DNA from: an uncultured Peptostreptococcaceae bacterium
GTDB taxonomy: Bacteria > Bacillota > Clostridia > Tissierellales > Peptoniphilaceae
Assembly (NCBI GenBank): GCA_945910665.1
Contig: CAMDZK010000082.1
Span: 1 to 5,799, forward strand
Length of the DNA: 5,799 bases
Reading direction: 5' to 3'
Made by a program: the position numbers and the translations under genes. The notes beneath the pieces were generated by a model that was given only the letters and a program-made list of their open reading frames with translations, did no database searches and was not told the DNA's origin. Shown here in pieces: positions 5,380 to 5,799 of this stretch (its first letter is position 1; each line of letters begins with the position of its first letter).

Positions 5380-5799
5380 AAAACTTAATGGAGCGCACTT
5401 TTACGGGTATTATTATGCTCGGTTTCTTAGCGATTACGATTTTTTTAGGGAATCGTACGCTTTTCATTATGAGTGCCGTACTATCAATTATTGCATTTTT
5501 TGAACTAAACTATGTTTTGGGTTTTTATCAAGTCAAAGCATCCAGGATTGTCACCATTCCATTTGGTATGCTTGCTTTAGTGAGCTTATATTTTGGTCGC
5601 ATTGATTGGGTCTTTAGTTTACTGCTGCTCCTTGTTGTTATCGATGGGGTGCGGTCTGTTTTGACGCAGGACCATTCCCCGCGGACGACGATTGGCTCTG
5701 TGTTTAGCTTTATCTATTTATTCGTAAATTTTGGATTATTAATGGTCTTACCGTCCCAAAAGTATCTCTTTTTAATCGTGATTGCTTCTTGGGGATGTG
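5376..5799 (+). CDS. cdsA: Phosphatidate cytidylyltransferase, N-terminal part (3' truncated by window)
   Basis: The frame opens at ATG 5376, overlapping the uppS stop by 4 nt, and stays open for 141 codons to the right edge. CdsA converts phosphatidic acid and CTP to CDP-diacylglycerol in the membrane, feeding phospholipid synthesis. The start MKNLMERTFTGIIML matches the family's 'xxRxxTGxxL' opening. About six hydrophobic segments are visible, at roughly residues 9-25, 29-50, 58-73, 79-90, 105-125 and 129-138, as expected for the first part of an eight-span protein. FFELNYVL corresponds to the usual early 'xxELxxL' segment. The diagnostic C-terminal signature (S-x-x-K-R...D) lies beyond the window, so the call rests on N-terminal pattern, hydropathy and the very common uppS-cdsA order. 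The final IASWGC appears to be entering the family's conserved 'DTxAY' segment. It has a poor ribosome binding site, consistent with coupling to uppS. Confidence 0.88.
   Translation, partial: MKNLMERTFTGIIMLGFLAITIFLGNRTLFIMSAVLSIIAFFELNYVLGFYQVKASRIVTIPFGMLALVSLYFGRIDWVFSLLLLLVVIDGVRSVLTQDHSPRTTIGSVFSFIYLFVNFGLLMVLPSQKYLFLIVIASWGC

Overview
The window reads as chromosomal DNA from a low-to-moderate GC member of the Bacillota (Firmicutes). The evidence is the gene order rpsB-tsf-pyrH-frr-uppS-cdsA, the strong AGGAGG-type ribosome binding sites, and the ATG-dominated, AT-rich coding. The short EF-Ts (222 aa, against about 290 aa in Bacillus) points away from Bacilli and toward a Clostridia- or Negativicutes-like lineage. 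I cannot fix the genus from sequence alone. All genes are on the + strand.

Region 1 (1-1693) is the 3' end of a type IV pilus or competence-pilus type cluster. It holds the C-terminal tail of an unidentified protein, then a prepilin-like protein with a textbook KKG/FTLLE processing site (TTG start at 135 preferred), then a larger protein with a pilin-like N-terminus lacking Glu5. That last protein has an acidic Glu/Thr-rich linker and a C-terminal stretch that looks like short beta-helix turns. The three frames overlap (41 nt, then ATGA), so they are probably translated together.

Region 2 (1694-1847) separates the pilus genes from the translation genes. It carries a very good sigma-A type promoter (TTGCAA, 17 nt, TATACT, with an extended -10 TG). 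A leader of roughly 95 nt follows, containing a long two-part hairpin with an asymmetric purine internal loop, and then a strong Shine-Dalgarno site. The leader is a candidate for feedback control of the rpsB operon, but I recognise no known family in it.

Region 3 (1848-5799) is the housekeeping run: ribosomal protein S2, elongation factor Ts, UMP kinase, ribosome recycling factor, undecaprenyl diphosphate synthase, and the N-terminal part of phosphatidate cytidylyltransferase. Two intergenic hairpins with T-rich tails divide the run. A modest one lies between tsf and pyrH, and a strong one between frr and uppS. The layout suggests graded expression, with rpsB-tsf highest, pyrH-frr intermediate and the lipid genes uppS-cdsA lowest. 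pyrH/frr and uppS/cdsA overlap and are probably translationally coupled.

Most of the window is ordinary core genome. The less ordinary parts are the pilus genes abutting the rpsB operon, the unusual 347-aa pilin-like protein, and the rpsB leader structure. I see no mobile element, CRISPR array, tRNA or rRNA gene.
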